Counted from the stretch's first letter, positions 42,441 through 51,672 are shown. The stretch: 64,000 nucleotides of DNA from Chlamydiales bacterium (GCA_024233455.1 JACKPP010000001.1:62001-126000), one strand, 5' to 3'. Program-made: numbers and translations. Notes: generated from the sequence alone by a model not told the origin.

Positions 42441-43715
42441 TTATAGACTGCTTTGCAGAGGCGGATCGAAAATTTCCATGAGAGTTTGCCATCTTGCTTT
42501 TGAGTACCGCGTCCGGTAGGGAGCAATGAGGTCTACTGGAGCTTGTCCTGTTTGGTTTACCTCATGCAGAAGACCTTGCAATTGTAGAAACCGTAGATCG
42601 CCAAGTGCTAAATTGCCATTGCGGCCAAAAATAGTGACATCTAAGTCCACAACTAGTCTTAAATTAGCGTTTGGATCTTGGATACAAATCCCCTGACGAC
42701 TACACAGCCTCGCAATCTCCCGAGTTGCATGAGTTAATTTTTCACATCTACAGGCAATCTTTGTTACCTCAGATGCATAGGTTAAATTCAATGTCTTAAA
42801 TTTTTTGGCTAGTCCATTTGCATCAGCTTCCACCCGTTCTAAATCGTTACTTAAAGTGCGCGGCCTTTTTTTGATGATCCGATCAACACCTTTTAGCACA
42901 TCATAATCCTTAAATTTGCAAATAGCTGCCGCGGGATCTATAAAAGCTGCAGGACCAAATACCTGGTCTAACCGGCGAAACTGACATTGTGTTTGTATGA
43001 AGTCCAAATGCCTAACTACCAGATGAGCAAAGCTGTCTCCGTTTGAGCGTCTTCGGCTAAGATCTAATCCAGCACTTTTCCAGCTCTTGATACTAAAACG
43101 CAGGGGGTATAGATAGTCTACCAACGCAAAAACTTCGTCATCTGAAAGCTTTTTTATTACTTGGGTTAAACAGCGTTTAGGAAGGCTCTTGACGTAGCGC
43201 GATAAAGCATACAGCAACATCCAATCTTTATTAATCTGAGGAAGAAAGTGCCAATGAACATGTGTGTGAATTTGATCCAAAAAGGCGCACAAGATACCAA
43301 CGGGATTTGCAGTCAGCCTATAATGAGATAATTCATAGACTTGTGCATCTAGTCTTTTAGATAGCGCCTGGAGGATTTGCTCATCATGAGGTAGAATACG
43401 CATCACATCAATAAATGCATCGTCTGTTTCTGCCTTGAAATCTGTAGCTTTTGCCTGATTAGCGCAAATGCGCTTGGCAGACAGTAGCGCTTTTTGATAA
43501 GTATTTAGATCACCATCTATAGACGTAATGATTGGAAAACGCACCCGTAAGGCATCTAACACACCTACATATAGAGACGGTTCCCTGGCAACTCGACAAA
43601 ACCGCACACATACCTGCTGGACTTTAGCTAAGTCCCCAAGGGGAAGATGACTGCAAACGCGCAAGAGAGTTTCATCGGGAAGAGTAATGACAGACAACGT
43701 TGTAAGAGCCCTCAC
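42441..43715 (-). CDS. F-box domain protein (candidate host SCF ubiquitin ligase adaptor)
   Basis: 424 residues. The N-terminus (residues 11-50) is a textbook F-box: LPDETLLRVCSHLPLGDLAK, then VQQVCVRFCRVA and PSLY, matching LPxEixxxIxxxLPxxDLxxxxxVCxxWxxxxxxxxLW. This domain binds SKP1 in eukaryotes. The remaining 370 residues are helical and unassigned, with a basic patch IIKKRPRTL at about 280; they would be the substrate-binding part. GTG at 43715 is used; a TTG six codons later, with GAGGG upstream, is an alternative. It lies 22 bases after the beta-barrel gene on the same strand (trxB, barrel, F-box order). Chlamydiae have no ubiquitin system, so a host role is likely. Confidence 0.85.
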   Translation of the reverse strand: MRALTTLSVITLPDETLLRVCSHLPLGDLAKVQQVCVRFCRVAREPSLYVGVLDALRVRFPIITSIDGDLNTYQKALLSAKRICANQAKATDFKAETDDAFIDVMRILPHDEQILQALSKRLDAQVYELSHYRLTANPVGILCAFLDQIHTHVHWHFLPQINKDWMLLYALSRYVKSLPKRCLTQVIKKLSDDEVFALVDYLYPLRFSIKSWKSAGLDLSRRRSNGDSFAHLVVRHLDFIQTQCQFRRLDQVFGPAAFIDPAAAICKFKDYDVLKGVDRIIKKRPRTLSNDLERVEADANGLAKKFKTLNLTYASEVTKIACRCEKLTHATREIARLCSRQGICIQDPNANLRLVVDLDVTIFGRNGNLALGDLRFLQLQGLLHEVNQTGQAPVDLIAPYRTRYSKARWQTLMEIFDPPLQSSL

Positions 43716-43737
43716 ACAAATTTTTTAGGAAGATATC

Positions 43738-44544
43738 CTAGAAAATTGAAAAAGGCAAGCGGTATTCAACGCGCACTGTATGAGCGTATTCGGGATAATT
43801 TCTGGCAAAGACGCGGAAGGCATAAGAGGCTGATAAGGCTCCCCAGACGTTAAAATGGTAGCGGTAAAGCGCTCCAATATCGATGGACTGGTGGCTTAGG
43901 TTGGCATAAGAATGAAAACGATCAACGTTGACTCCTTCTCGACTCCCAAGTCCAAAATAACCTTCTCCAAACACTTGTAGCAGGTGCTTGTTATCTGCAT
44001 TACCCTCAATATTAAGAAGCGCAGAAATCCAAGGAGCTCCTCTATTGCCGATGCCAGCACCAAATAGACCCCAAACGCGAAATAGCCAGTTGTGGAGCTG
44101 ATCGATCTCTTTTCCCAAGGCGGTATTGATCTCTAAGTTGAGGTTAGCGTGATAGGGAATACTGACATCGTCTAAAAAGTGACTGCTTGCGCTGCGAACA
44201 ATGCCACCTATGGTCCAGCTAAACGGATCGCCAGCAACATCGTCTAGCAATAGGTAACGTAGATAGAATGCCGTCGACAGATATGACCAGGAGTGTTTGC
44301 GTGTATTGGCAAAATTGATTTCAATTTGCCCATCCCAAGCGGCAAGAGGTGAAATGCCCAGGCCCGTTTCCAGCCATTGATCTGTCGAGGAGTAATGGGT
44401 TGGATTATATCCCTTGTCAACAGTGTTGTAGTGACGCCAGGTGTAGCTATTTCTCCATTCAAATTCAAAGAGTTTCCCAAACCATGGTTGGTAGTCAAAA
44501 GCCATCAGTGAAAAAGAGCAGAAACAAAGGACCAGGAATCTCAC
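43738..44544 (-). CDS. Outer-membrane beta-barrel protein, unknown
   Basis: 268 residues with a short signal peptide (MRFLVLCFCSFSLMAF) and alternating hydrophobic/polar strands rich in Tyr, Trp and Phe, ending in RVEYRLPFSIF. The terminal Phe is a classic signal for BamA-dependent insertion. Examples of strands: QIEINFANTRKHSWSYL, AFYLRYLLL, WGALSASYAFRVFARN. The start GTG overlaps the trxB stop (GTGA). It is likely an assembled outer-membrane protein of 10-12 strands; ligand unknown. Confidence 0.75.
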   Translation of the reverse strand: MRFLVLCFCSFSLMAFDYQPWFGKLFEFEWRNSYTWRHYNTVDKGYNPTHYSSTDQWLETGLGISPLAAWDGQIEINFANTRKHSWSYLSTAFYLRYLLLDDVAGDPFSWTIGGIVRSASSHFLDDVSIPYHANLNLEINTALGKEIDQLHNWLFRVWGLFGAGIGNRGAPWISALLNIEGNADNKHLLQVFGEGYFGLGSREGVNVDRFHSYANLSHQSIDIGALYRYHFNVWGALSASYAFRVFARNYPEYAHTVRVEYRLPFSIF

Positions 44545-45491
44545 ACAATCCCTTTAAGAGTGAGCCAACGCTCTGCGTCGAGTGCTGCCATACAACCACT
44601 GCCCGCTGCTGATACCGCCTGCCTATAGACGTAGTCGTAGACATCTCCAGCACCAAAAACTCCCTCCACGCTAGTTTGAGTCCCTCCAGGCTTTACGTTT
44701 AGATAGCCGTTGTCATGAGTAGCAAGCTGGCCATTTAAAAAGTCAGTATTGGGCTTATGACCAATAGCGAAAAATAAACCACCTGCTTGGCGCTTTTCTT
44801 CTTGTTGGGTTTTGACATTTTGAATTGTCACTGATCTTACCACGTTATCCCCTTCTACCTTGGAGATAACGCTATCGTACAGGACTTCGATTTTGGGATG
44901 CTCTGTAGCGCGTTGAGCCATGATTTTTGAGGCGCGTAGTTCATCACGCCGGTGCACCAGATAAACTTTGGAGGCGTACTTTGTCAGGAAGATAGCTTCT
45001 TCCATAGCAGTGTCGCCGCCGCCAACAACGTAGAGATCTTTATCGCGAAAAATTGGCATAGCCCCGTCGCATACCGCGCAAGCTGTTACACCCTTTTGCC
45101 AAAATTCTCCATCACCAGCACCGGGAATCTCAAGGCGTTTAGCAGTAGCTCCCGTGGCGATAATAACTGATTCGGCTTGAACTTGGGTTTTGCTTCCAAT
45201 AATAGTAAACGGACGCTTTGAAAAATCCACTTCCTTGACATCTTCGGTGAGAATTTCGGTGCCAAAACGCAAAGCTTGCTCCCGGAATGCCTGCATCAAA
45301 TCAGGTCCTGTTATTCCTTTAGGAAATCCAGGATAGTTTTCAACTTCGGTGGTAGTCATGAGCTGGCCACCAGCTGGCCCCGAAAAGAATCCTTCAAAAA
45401 GCAGTGGTTTTAAGTTAGCCCGCGCTGCGTAAATTGCAGCAGTGAAGCCTGCTGGCCCCGATCCAATGATGACAAGAGTGCGTTTTTCCAT
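44541..45491 (-). CDS. trxB: Thioredoxin reductase
   Basis: 316 residues from the ATG at 45491 (MEKRTLVIIGSGPAGF). NADPH-dependent flavoenzyme reducing thioredoxin. FAD-binding GSGPAGFTAAIYAAR, redox-active ACAVCDGAMP (CxxC), NADPH-binding VVGGGDTAMEEAIFL and FAD motif GVFGAGDVYD are all present. trxB and acpS are close neighbours in chlamydiae, as here. Followed by the barrel gene with a 4-base overlap. Confidence 0.96.
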   Translation of the reverse strand: MEKRTLVIIGSGPAGFTAAIYAARANLKPLLFEGFFSGPAGGQLMTTTEVENYPGFPKGITGPDLMQAFREQALRFGTEILTEDVKEVDFSKRPFTIIGSKTQVQAESVIIATGATAKRLEIPGAGDGEFWQKGVTACAVCDGAMPIFRDKDLYVVGGGDTAMEEAIFLTKYASKVYLVHRRDELRASKIMAQRATEHPKIEVLYDSVISKVEGDNVVRSVTIQNVKTQQEEKRQAGGLFFAIGHKPNTDFLNGQLATHDNGYLNVKPGGTQTSVEGVFGAGDVYDYVYRQAVSAAGSGCMAALDAERWLTLKGIV

Positions 45492-45586
45492 AACATGGCG
45501 ATCATAGCGATTTAAGTTGGAATAACGCAAGTTTTTATTGGCTTCTTCGGCAAATTTTGTTAGACTGGTCTTAAAGTAGGTAAGGC

Positions 45587-46486
45587 ATGCTATCGAGATA
45601 TCTTGATCCCAAAAATGACTTAGCGTTCAAGAGAATTTTCGGAGAAGAAAGACATAAGCGCCTTCCCATTGCCTTTTTGAACGCAGTCTTTAATCTAAGC
45701 GGCCAAAACGCCATCGTTGATTTAGAGTTTTTGTCTACCGTTCAACCACCTGAAGTTGAAGCGCGCAAAGAAAGTATCGTTGATGTTTTAGTCAGAGACC
45801 TTGCAGGAACCAAGTACATCATTGAAATGCAAGTTGCTAAAGTGGAGGGTTTTGAAAAGAGGGCGCAATTTTACGCCGCTAAAACTTACTGCGCGCATTT
45901 CAATACTGGCAAACCTTATGGCGATCTGAAAAAGGTCATTTTTTTAGCAATCACCTCTTATGTGGTTTTTCCTGAAAAGGAAGGTTTTAAATCTGACCAC
46001 GTTATTCTGGATAATAAAACGTATGAAAACGATTTAAAGGATTTTTCGTTCACATTTGTGGAGCTTCCCAAATTCACTAAAACCATTAATCAACTAGAGA
46101 GTTTGGAAGATCAATGGTACTACTTTCTAAAACACGCGCAGGATGATAAAACCATTGGTGAAATTCTAACTGCCAACCCCGATATTAAGGAAGCTTATGA
46201 CATTGTTGATCGCATCCACTGGTCTGAACAGGACTTAGAAGTCTATGACCGGGTTGGCATGTCAGCAGCTGATGCCCAAGGTGCGATAATAGCTGCTAAA
46301 AAAGATGGCTATAAAGAGGGACACGAAGAAGGTATCAAAGAAGGCATCAAAGAAGGTATCAAAGAAGGACAGATCGAGATTGCTAAGAACTTAATCGCTA
46401 TGGGATTGCTTCTTAGTCAGATCAAAGCAGCTACTGGTCTAACCGAGCAAGATATCAAAAGCATCCAGGACGCTGATTCTCGGTAA
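45587..46486 (+). CDS. Rpn-family PD-(D/E)XK nuclease/transposase-like protein
   Basis: 299 residues. Opening LDPKNDLAFKRIFGEERHKR, then FLNAVFNL, DVLVRDLAGTKYIIEMQVAK (the D..ExQ nuclease core) and RAQFYAAKTYCAHF define the recombination-promoting nuclease (YhgA/RpnA) family, common in multiple copies in environmental chlamydiae. The C-terminus has repeated EGIKEGIKEGIKEG followed by IAKNLIAMGLLLSQI, also typical. It is chromosomally isolated, with no inverted repeats seen at its ends. Confidence 0.88.
   Translation: MLSRYLDPKNDLAFKRIFGEERHKRLPIAFLNAVFNLSGQNAIVDLEFLSTVQPPEVEARKESIVDVLVRDLAGTKYIIEMQVAKVEGFEKRAQFYAAKTYCAHFNTGKPYGDLKKVIFLAITSYVVFPEKEGFKSDHVILDNKTYENDLKDFSFTFVELPKFTKTINQLESLEDQWYYFLKHAQDDKTIGEILTANPDIKEAYDIVDRIHWSEQDLEVYDRVGMSAADAQGAIIAAKKDGYKEGHEEGIKEGIKEGIKEGQIEIAKNLIAMGLLLSQIKAATGLTEQDIKSIQDADSR
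46328..46368 (+). repeat. 12-bp tandem repeat in the Rpn-like gene
   Basis: GAAGGTATCAAA/GAAGGCATCAAA units repeat about 3.4 times, encoding EGIK units. In-frame slippage would change length by four residues per unit. Confidence 0.85.
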
Positions 46487-46544
46487 ATTACATAAGAAAT
46501 TTTTGACTCTATATAATTATGTAAAATAGTGTATAATCGAACCC

Positions 46545-47639
46545 ATGCGAAGTATTGTCTTAAAAGGTGTTAAAAAGTCGATTAGCTCAAGCTTTCTGCT
46601 GGACGAAATTGACCTCACTATCCCAGCTGGAGAGTTTTTTGCTCTGCTGGGTCCCAGCGGATGTGGAAAAACCACTTTATTGCGACTGATTGGCGGCTTT
46701 GAGAAAGTAGACTCAGGAAAAATTTTTCTTGGCGATACCGACATTACTGACTTGCCAATTCATGAGCGCAATATCAATACAGTTTTTCAAAATTACGCTC
46801 TTTTTCCCCATCTTAACGTCTATGACAATATCGCTTATAGCATGCGCATAGAAGGACGCCCACGCCATCAAATAAAAAATAAAGTTGAACGTTTGCTGCA
46901 TGCTTTTCACCTAGAAGACCACGCCTACAAAACGCCTAACCAACTTTCTGGCGGACAGCAGCAGCGCGTGGCCATTGCTAGAGCAATTTTAAACGAGCCA
47001 GATATCCTGCTTTTTGATGAGCCCTTAGCAGCACTCGACTTTAAACTCCGAGAAAGGCTTCTTTTAGAGCTTATTGAGCTGCAGGATGAATTACAAACCA
47101 CTTTCGTCTACGTCACCCACGATCAATTTGAGGCGCTTACTGTAGCAGACCACATGGCAATCATGAATCACAAAGGTGAAATCGTTCAAATCGGTACACC
47201 CAAAGACATTTACGAGTTCCCCACTAGCTCTTTTGTCGCTAAATTTGTCGGTACAACCAACATCGTTCACGGCATTTTACGCGACATCGATAAAAAACCC
47301 TGCGTTGAGGTGCCAGAGCTTGGCTTCCATGAAATTTTTGTTCCTCAAAAGCGAGAGTGGATGCGCGATGGGGGTAAAATTACCATGAGCATCCGCCCAG
47401 AAAAAATATTTATCTCTAAAAAACCTGACGTCTACAACTTTTCTAATACAACGAAAGGTTCAGTTCACTCGATTGTCTACCACGGTAGGTCGACTCAGTA
47501 CAACATCCTTTTGCCCAACCAAATGCTGCTGCAGGTCTTCGAGCAAAATGAAGAACATTTTCCCCAAGAGCATATCGACTACGATGACGAGGTCTATCTA
47601 TACTGGCAAAAAGAAAACGTCGTCTTATTGGAGTGCTAG
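46545..47639 (+). CDS. potA: Spermidine/putrescine ABC transporter ATPase PotA
   Basis: 364 residues. Cytoplasmic ATPase of a polyamine importer. Walker A GPSGCGKTTLLRLIGG, Q-loop VFQNYALFPHL, signature LSGGQQQRVAIARA, Walker B DILLFDEPLAALD and switch His in YVTHDQFEAL are intact. A C-terminal OB-type regulatory domain follows (MSIRPEKIFI, VYLYWQKENVVLL). The first of four tightly packed genes; potB starts directly after its stop. Confidence 0.94.
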   Translation: MRSIVLKGVKKSISSSFLLDEIDLTIPAGEFFALLGPSGCGKTTLLRLIGGFEKVDSGKIFLGDTDITDLPIHERNINTVFQNYALFPHLNVYDNIAYSMRIEGRPRHQIKNKVERLLHAFHLEDHAYKTPNQLSGGQQQRVAIARAILNEPDILLFDEPLAALDFKLRERLLLELIELQDELQTTFVYVTHDQFEALTVADHMAIMNHKGEIVQIGTPKDIYEFPTSSFVAKFVGTTNIVHGILRDIDKKPCVEVPELGFHEIFVPQKREWMRDGGKITMSIRPEKIFISKKPDVYNFSNTTKGSVHSIVYHGRSTQYNILLPNQMLLQVFEQNEEHFPQEHIDYDDEVYLYWQKENVVLLEC

Positions 47640-48494
47640 ATGAAAAAGCACATTCCTTTTGCCATTGGTTCTCCGGCCCTAATTTGGCAGGTCCTTTTTT
47701 TTTACTTACCTCTTGTGATTCTAATTTTTTCTAGCTTCTTAGGTGGTGAACGCACAACTGGGTGGGGACACTTTACCCTAGATAATTTTAAGCCCCTATT
47801 AAAACCATCCTACCTAGGCATCATGTTCAGCTCCCTTATTTTAGCTATTTCAACGGCCACAATTTGCCTTTGTATCGCCTATCCTTTGGCCTACTTTATT
47901 GCATTTTCAGCCAAGCGATTCAAAACACTACTGTTGTTTCTATTAGTGGTTCCCTTCTGGACTAATTTTTTGTTGCACGTCTCAGCCTGGTTTTTTGTGT
48001 TGGAGCGTGGCGGGTTTTTAAATAATTTGCTGCTAAATTTAGGTTTGATTAAAGAGCCCATCCATCTACTCAACTCCTGGTTTGCAGTCGCCCTTATGAT
48101 GATCTACTACTACCTGCCATTCATGGTGCTCCCTATCTATTCAGCTTTAGAGCGTTTTGACAAACGCCTCGTAGAAGCCTCATTGGATTTAGGGGCTAAT
48201 TTTAGACAAACATTTCTGGGTGTGATTTTGCCTCTTACAATGCCTGCTGTCACCGTCGGTCTTTTCCTTGTTTTCATTCCAGCCTTCGGCGAATTTATCA
48301 TTCCTGAAGTCATGGGGGGGGACAAATTTTTCTTTGTGGGTAATGTAGTCACTCAATACATTTTAGGTGAAACAACAGTGGCACTCGGCGCTGCTTTTAC
48401 CCTTTTAAGCTGCCTATTCCTTTTGGCCAGTTGCTCTGGCCTCTATTACGGACTCAAACTCTTCAAAAAACTCCTAATTAGGAGATATACATGA
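47640..48494 (+). CDS. potB: Polyamine ABC transporter permease PotB
   Basis: 284 residues, six membrane helices. It contains the EAA loop that contacts PotA: LVEASLDLGANFRQTFLGVILPLTMP. Good fit to PotB (LPFMVLPIYSALE before the loop). Its stop overlaps the potC start (ATGA at 48491). Together with PotC it forms the inner-membrane channel. Confidence 0.93.
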   Translation: MKKHIPFAIGSPALIWQVLFFYLPLVILIFSSFLGGERTTGWGHFTLDNFKPLLKPSYLGIMFSSLILAISTATICLCIAYPLAYFIAFSAKRFKTLLLFLLVVPFWTNFLLHVSAWFFVLERGGFLNNLLLNLGLIKEPIHLLNSWFAVALMMIYYYLPFMVLPIYSALERFDKRLVEASLDLGANFRQTFLGVILPLTMPAVTVGLFLVFIPAFGEFIIPEVMGGDKFFFVGNVVTQYILGETTVALGAAFTLLSCLFLLASCSGLYYGLKLFKKLLIRRYT

Positions 48495-49246
48495 AGCGTT
48501 TACTAGTGGCTCTTACCTATCTTTTCCTCTATGTTCCCATCGTAGTACTGATCGTATTTTCATTTAACAGTAAGAGTTTCCCAGCCCCTTGGGATAGCTT
48601 TACCTTTCATTGGTATCACGAACTTTTTCATTCCAAAGACCTGTGGGTAGCCTTTTCTAACTCTCTGGTCATAGCACTGACTTCCACTTTTATCAGCCTG
48701 ACCATGAGCGTTCTGCTTATCTTTTTTCGAGCAAGTGGAGGCAAAGTCGGAAAATTCCTCGCCCTTTATTACGGGAATCTAATCATCCCTGAGACGGTTT
48801 TAGCTGTGGGGCTACTAGGATATTTTACCATGCTCAACATACCGCTGGGCATGCCAACATTGATTGCGGCTCATACCGTTTTAGGCCTAGGCTTTGTCAT
48901 CCCAGTGCTCTACTCGCGCTATGTATCATTGGATCCACGCCTGGTCGAGGCATCGCTAGATCTCGGCGCCAGCCCGCTCCAAACCTTCTTTAAAATCACG
49001 CTACCTCTTTTACGCCCTTCTATGATTGCCACAGGTCTACTCATTTTCATTATTTCTTTTGATGATTTCATTCTTTCTTATTTTTGCGCCGGATCCAATA
49101 TCCAAACCCTCTCCCTCTATTTGCTTGCAGTTATCCGCTCGGGACTTAGCCCTGTGGTCAATGCTCTATCAGCGGTCCTCTTCCTTTTTAGTTGCGGTCT
49201 AGTCATGCTCTTTTTCTCACCCAAAATTCGTTCGAGGATATTTTAA
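48491..49246 (+). CDS. potC: Polyamine ABC transporter permease PotC
   Basis: 251 residues, six membrane helices, with the EAA loop LVEASLDLGASPLQTFFKITLPLLRP followed by LIFIISFDDFILSYFCAGS, as in PotC. N-terminal YLFLYVPIVVLIVFSFNSKSF is also characteristic. Its stop overlaps the potD start by one base (TAATG). Confidence 0.93.
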   Translation: MKRLLVALTYLFLYVPIVVLIVFSFNSKSFPAPWDSFTFHWYHELFHSKDLWVAFSNSLVIALTSTFISLTMSVLLIFFRASGGKVGKFLALYYGNLIIPETVLAVGLLGYFTMLNIPLGMPTLIAAHTVLGLGFVIPVLYSRYVSLDPRLVEASLDLGASPLQTFFKITLPLLRPSMIATGLLIFIISFDDFILSYFCAGSNIQTLSLYLLAVIRSGLSPVVNALSAVLFLFSCGLVMLFFSPKIRSRIF

Positions 49247-50313
49247 TGCAAAAACGTAAAGAGCCCCTATTAGGTATTCGCATCTTTTTGGTATTTTTCT
49301 GGGTGGTATTCATTTTCTTTCTTTTATATGCACCAAACTTTGGTGAAACCTCCTCAGGCCGCACACTGCATATTTTCACCTGGAGTGACTTATTTGATGA
49401 ACAAACTATACGCAATTTTGAAAAAGACACCGGAATCAACGTACACTTTAACTATTACGACTCCAATGAAGAACTCCTGGTCAAGCTCAAGGCCACTAAG
49501 GGCCACGGCCACGATCTGATCATACCCTCCGACTACTCCACCAAAATTCTCATTGAACAAGAGCTGATCAAACCCATCGACTACAGCCGTATAGACTTTA
49601 AAAATAGGCTACTACCAGAGCTATTAAATCACGACTTTGACCCCGATAATATCTACTCTATGCCTTTAAACTGGGAAGTGTATGGATTTACCTACGATAA
49701 AGAACACTTTAAAGGGAAACTTCAAAACCCTAACTGGAACCACATTTTCCAACCCAAAAATTACCGTATTGCCATGACCAATGACCCCGTTGAGGCCTTC
49801 AATATGGCCTCCTTTCACCTCCATGGGAAACAACAACATCTCACCTCCTCTCAGACCTCCATCGTCCGTGATACCCTCACCAGCCAAAAAAAGTATATCG
49901 AGGCTTATGGCAGCTTCCGCATCACCTATCTTATCGCCACTAAAAACTGTCCCCTTGCAATTTCCTCTAGCTCGTATAGTTTTCGCATGTTCGATGAATA
50001 CCCAATCCTTGGCTTTGCCATTCCCAAAGAAGGCACCTTCGTATCCATTGAAAATATCGCCATTCCCGCACAAACCGAAAATGATGACCTCATCTACACT
50101 TTCCTAAACTACGTCTACCGTCAAGATAACATTCAAAGGCGATGCGCCTTCTACGCTCAATTTCCTCCAACTCGAGACGGTTTGCCCACTTTACATCCAG
50201 ATTATATCCAAACTTTCCACAATGCTCTGAAAAGCTTTCCTGAATTTTGCTTCTTCCGTCACCTAGCTCCCGAGCAAACCTTGCGAGATATTTGGATTGA
50301 CGTTAAATCGTAA
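49246..50313 (+). CDS. potD: Polyamine-binding protein PotD
   Basis: 355 residues from the ATG at 49246. An N-terminal helix (IFLVFFWVVFIFFLLYAP) acts as signal or anchor; no lipobox Cys is seen. The solute-binding fold follows: LHIFTWSDLFDEQTIRNFEK, HDLIIPSDYSTKILIEQ, YSMPLNWEVYGFTYDK and, near the end, IPAQTENDDLIYTFLNYVYR. Periplasmic receptor of the transporter. Environmental chlamydiae live inside polyamine-rich host cells, so scavenging is expected. The methyltransferase gene begins 18 bases after its stop. Confidence 0.9.
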   Translation: MQKRKEPLLGIRIFLVFFWVVFIFFLLYAPNFGETSSGRTLHIFTWSDLFDEQTIRNFEKDTGINVHFNYYDSNEELLVKLKATKGHGHDLIIPSDYSTKILIEQELIKPIDYSRIDFKNRLLPELLNHDFDPDNIYSMPLNWEVYGFTYDKEHFKGKLQNPNWNHIFQPKNYRIAMTNDPVEAFNMASFHLHGKQQHLTSSQTSIVRDTLTSQKKYIEAYGSFRITYLIATKNCPLAISSSSYSFRMFDEYPILGFAIPKEGTFVSIENIAIPAQTENDDLIYTFLNYVYRQDNIQRRCAFYAQFPPTRDGLPTLHPDYIQTFHNALKSFPEFCFFRHLAPEQTLRDIWIDVKS

Positions 50314-50331
50314 AATACTCATAATAAGTCT

Positions 50332-51237
50332 ATGCTGTGTGAAATGGAGTTTACAACTGACGCTAGAGGCCAAGAAATTCTTCTAAAAGATGGGGAATTC
50401 CAGGTCATGATGGAATGGGAAAAACCCTATATGCAGGCCTGTATCGATATGCTTCAGCCCTCTGGAGATGTGCTAGAAATTGGCTTTGGCCTCGGCTACT
50501 CTGCCAACGCCATTCAAACGCATAATCCCAGCACCCACACCATTATTGAATACCACCCCGTAGTCGCAAAAAAAGCGCGCGAGTGGGCCCAAGATAAACC
50601 TAATGTGCGCATTGTAGAAGGCACATGGCAAGAAGTCCTTCCAACTCTTGGCAAATACGATGCTATCTTCTTCGACGATTACCCTTTAGAAAGCGCTGCT
50701 GATGTGGCTGCTTGTAAATCTGCAGAAGCTATAGCTTCGGGCAACTTGAAAGAAATAGATGCTATTCAAAAAGAAGTGGCTCAGTTTAAGCCCAAAGCCT
50801 ACACCGATGCTGATCTCCAATTTCTATTCGATAACATGAAAGATACAAGCCACTTACCTGGCTCTTTTTACCAAAAATTCTTTACCAATCTTCTGAACCA
50901 AAACGAAATCACTGCTGATCAATTCTCCTGGGTCCAGAACCAGCTTAATCTGCGGGGCATCGTCTTAGAAGACCCACCGCAAAGGCGGGGGCCTGGTGAT
51001 CGCCTTCTCCAGTTCTTAGAGCCCTGCCTAAAAAACCATCTTAAGACGCATGGACGCTTCTCCTGCTATCTAGAGCGCACCGAGTCTCTCTACCAAGAAA
51101 AAGCTTTCAAAAAGCTCATTATCAACAATCCCTTTCTTGACTACCAAGAGAAAACCATCTCGATTACGCCCTCTCCCCTCTGCAAGTACTTTACGCACAA
51201 TGAAGCCATTGTCATGAAAATCACCAAGCTTTCTTAA
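50332..51237 (+). CDS. GAMT-like SAM-dependent methyltransferase
   Basis: 301 residues. N-terminal VMMEWEKPYMQACIDML, then SAM-binding DVLEIGFGLGYSANAI, TIIEYHPVVAKKAREW, and acidic YDAIFFDDYPLES resemble guanidinoacetate N-methyltransferase and related RMT2-type enzymes. About 75 residues (125-200) are inserted after the FDDYP motif compared with a minimal GAMT fold. GAMT makes creatine from guanidinoacetate, but substrate residues cannot be confirmed by eye, so an arginine or small-guanidine target is only suspected. It follows potD by 18 bases and probably belongs to that operon. Confidence 0.75.
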   Translation: MLCEMEFTTDARGQEILLKDGEFQVMMEWEKPYMQACIDMLQPSGDVLEIGFGLGYSANAIQTHNPSTHTIIEYHPVVAKKAREWAQDKPNVRIVEGTWQEVLPTLGKYDAIFFDDYPLESAADVAACKSAEAIASGNLKEIDAIQKEVAQFKPKAYTDADLQFLFDNMKDTSHLPGSFYQKFFTNLLNQNEITADQFSWVQNQLNLRGIVLEDPPQRRGPGDRLLQFLEPCLKNHLKTHGRFSCYLERTESLYQEKAFKKLIINNPFLDYQEKTISITPSPLCKYFTHNEAIVMKITKLS

Positions 51238-51244
51238 ACTGACC

Positions 51245-51592
51245 TTAATTGCTAGAGTACGCTAGGGCATCGACTTTTTTGGCATCGAATAGGCTTTGAG
51301 CCTCATCCAAGCTAGCAACAGCTATAATCGTAACATGCTTGCTGGCCTTGCGCATGAGATCCTGGTGCGTTGGCGAATCCTTGAGAACGACGATTTTAGA
51401 TCCATTGAAATCGCTTAGGGCTTGGCCGGACTTAATGTAAGTTTTAATTTGAATTCCTTCAATTACTACTGTATTAAACTCCGTATCAACCACTTGCACA
51501 GTTTGAACGCTGTCAGTTTTAATTTCTTGTTCGTTGGCCATCAAGCCAGCACTTACCACTAATCCTAAAATAACCATTATTTTCTTAAACAT
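51245..51592 (-). CDS. Small exported protein resembling one lobe of a solute-binding protein
   Basis: 115 residues with a signal peptide (MFKKIMVILGLVVSAGLMA then N-E-Q). The C-terminal part (FNGSKIVVLKDSPTHQDLMR, VASLDEAQSLFDAKKVDALA) follows the pattern of lobe 2 of amino-acid binding proteins (LkGkkigvqxGtt..., ...alxxGkvDAxv). A full receptor has about 230 residues, so this is a single lobe or a degraded gene. It is preceded by GAGGGTTACT before the ATG. It ends seven bases from the methyltransferase gene stop (convergent). A terminator separates it from acpP upstream. Confidence 0.6.
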   Translation of the reverse strand: MFKKIMVILGLVVSAGLMANEQEIKTDSVQTVQVVDTEFNTVVIEGIQIKTYIKSGQALSDFNGSKIVVLKDSPTHQDLMRKASKHVTIIAVASLDEAQSLFDAKKVDALAYSSN

Positions 51593-51672
51593 AGTAACCC
51601 TCTAAGTTAACGTCGTTAATTATGCTAAAAAAAACATTTAATGTAAATAGTAAGATTTTATTTTAAACTAAA

